The translations under genes and the position numbers were made by a program. The notes beneath the pieces are model-generated. The model was given only the letters and a program-made list of their open reading frames with translations. It ran no database searches and had not been told where the DNA came from. Source: DATCSE01 sp036568605 (GTDB lineage Bacteria > Pseudomonadota > Gammaproteobacteria > Burkholderiales > Burkholderiaceae_C). Taken from it: DNA of 5,511 bases. Positions 4,830-5,511 of the stretch are shown piece by piece (position 1 is the stretch's first letter; every line of letters begins with the position of its first letter). Location of the stretch: assembly GCA_036568605.1 (NCBI GenBank), contig DATCSE010000269.1, positions 1 through 5,511 of the forward strand, given 5' to 3'.

Positions 4830-5511
4830 ATGACAGTCATCGAACAAGCGGCGATCGCCGCCCCCGACCGCGAAATGACCACGCTGCTGGCGGCGCTGAC
4901 GCAGTTGCGGCGCGGCGATCCCAACGTCCGCCTGCCGCTGCACTGGTCCGGCATGCTGGGCAAGGTGGCCGATGTCTTCAACGACCTCGTCGAGCAGAAC
5001 GCGACGATGGCCTCCGAGCTGGCCCGGCTGCGCCAGGTCGTCGGCAAGGAAGGCAAGCTGAAGCAGCGGGCGGTCCTGAGCGAATCGCGCGGCTTCTGGG
5101 GCGAATCGGTGCAGTCCATCAATGCGCTGATCGACGACCTCGTGCACCCGACCAGCGAAGTCGCGCGCGTGATCGGCGCGGTCGCGCAGGGCGACCTGAG
5201 CAAGAGCATGGCGCTGGAGGTCGAAGGGCGCCCGCTCGAAGGCGAGTTCCTCAGCACCGCGAAGACGATCAACACGATGGTCGCGCAGCTCGGCGACTTC
5301 TCGGCCGAGGTCACGCGGGTCGCACGCGAGGTCGGCACCGAGGGCAAGCTCGGCGGGCAGGCCAAGGTCAAGGGCGTGGCCGGCACCTGGAAGGACCTGA
5401 CCGACTCGGTCAACTCGATGGCCGGCAACCTGACCGACCAGGTGCGCAACATCGCCGACGTGACGACCGCGGTCGCGAAAGGCGACCTGTCGAAGAAGAT
5501 CGATGTCGACG
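4830..5511 (+). CDS. poly-HAMP sensor protein, probably hybrid histidine kinase, 5' part
   Basis: The frame is open from the ATG at 4830 to the window edge (227 codons plus one base), so the C-terminus is missing. The protein is a tandem HAMP array. Related segments occur at GD 29-30, GDL 121-123 and GDL 218-220, and at VGKEGKL 71-77 and VGTEGKL 168-174, about 92-97 residues apart. VAGTWKDLTDSVNSMAGNLT (183-202) and VRNIADVTTAVAKGDLSKKI (205-224) are typical of large soluble hybrid kinases related in layout to fungal group III (Nik1/Os-1) osmosensors. Known members usually continue with GAF, histidine kinase and receiver domains, but none of these is visible here, so kinase activity is inferred. 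There is no signal peptide or membrane segment, so it should be cytosolic. AAGG at 4818-4821 is eight bases before the ATG. An in-frame GTG at 4719 is possible but its upstream sequence does not look coding. Confidence 0.86.
   Translation, partial: MTVIEQAAIAAPDREMTTLLAALTQLRRGDPNVRLPLHWSGMLGKVADVFNDLVEQNATMASELARLRQVVGKEGKLKQRAVLSESRGFWGESVQSINALIDDLVHPTSEVARVIGAVAQGDLSKSMALEVEGRPLEGEFLSTAKTINTMVAQLGDFSAEVTRVAREVGTEGKLGGQAKVKGVAGTWKDLTDSVNSMAGNLTDQVRNIADVTTAVAKGDLSKKIDVD

Noticed and set aside
4652..5452. Minus-strand open frame (266 codons) opposite the poly-HAMP gene
   Set aside because: Ser/Arg/Pro-rich shadow; the plus strand carries recognisable HAMP repeats.

Overview
The window is very GC-rich, with strong G/C preference at third codon positions. 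It combines a LoxA-type secreted lipoxygenase, a PEP-CTERM (exosortase-sorted) protein and a cytosolic poly-HAMP sensor kinase. Together these point to a Gram-negative betaproteobacterium, most likely of the order Burkholderiales. No transposase, tRNA, rRNA or CRISPR array is visible.

Layout. Positions 1-219 hold a small ORF that starts well but appears frameshifted. Positions 220-459 are a leader/intergenic stretch with two short hairpins. The dominant gene, 460-2460 (+), encodes a 666-residue twin-arginine-exported lipoxygenase with the full iron ligand set and the obligatory C-terminal Ile. It converges, with a 22-bp gap, on a 137-aa PEP-CTERM protein (2483-2896, -). A 266-bp divergent intergenic region then leads to a 68-aa orphan gene (3163-3369, +). 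A second orphan of 91 aa follows (3529-3804, +) and converges on a Gly/Arg/Tyr-rich 90-aa protein (3823-4095, -). Upstream of that, on the same strand, is a stand-alone CheY-like receiver (4190-4567, -). It diverges from a poly-HAMP kinase-type protein that starts at 4830 and runs off the right edge.

How the pieces fit. LoxA should act on polyunsaturated fatty acids in the periplasm or outside the cell. The PEP-CTERM protein should be processed at the cell envelope. The receiver and the poly-HAMP protein are a plausible divergently transcribed two-component pair. The three small proteins (68, 91 and 90 aa) have no function I can recognise.

Most unusual non-coding signal. Upstream of the 68-aa gene, positions 3037-3086 can fold as an RNA three-way junction in which every base outside the two hairpin loops is paired. 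The 3' arm of its closing stem can instead form nine pairs with 3118-3126, directly before a Shine-Dalgarno-like AGGGG. This resembles the switch geometry of a cis-regulatory leader RNA. In addition, the 7-mer GTAGGAC occurs in three intergenic regions of the window, twice inside an inverted repeat.
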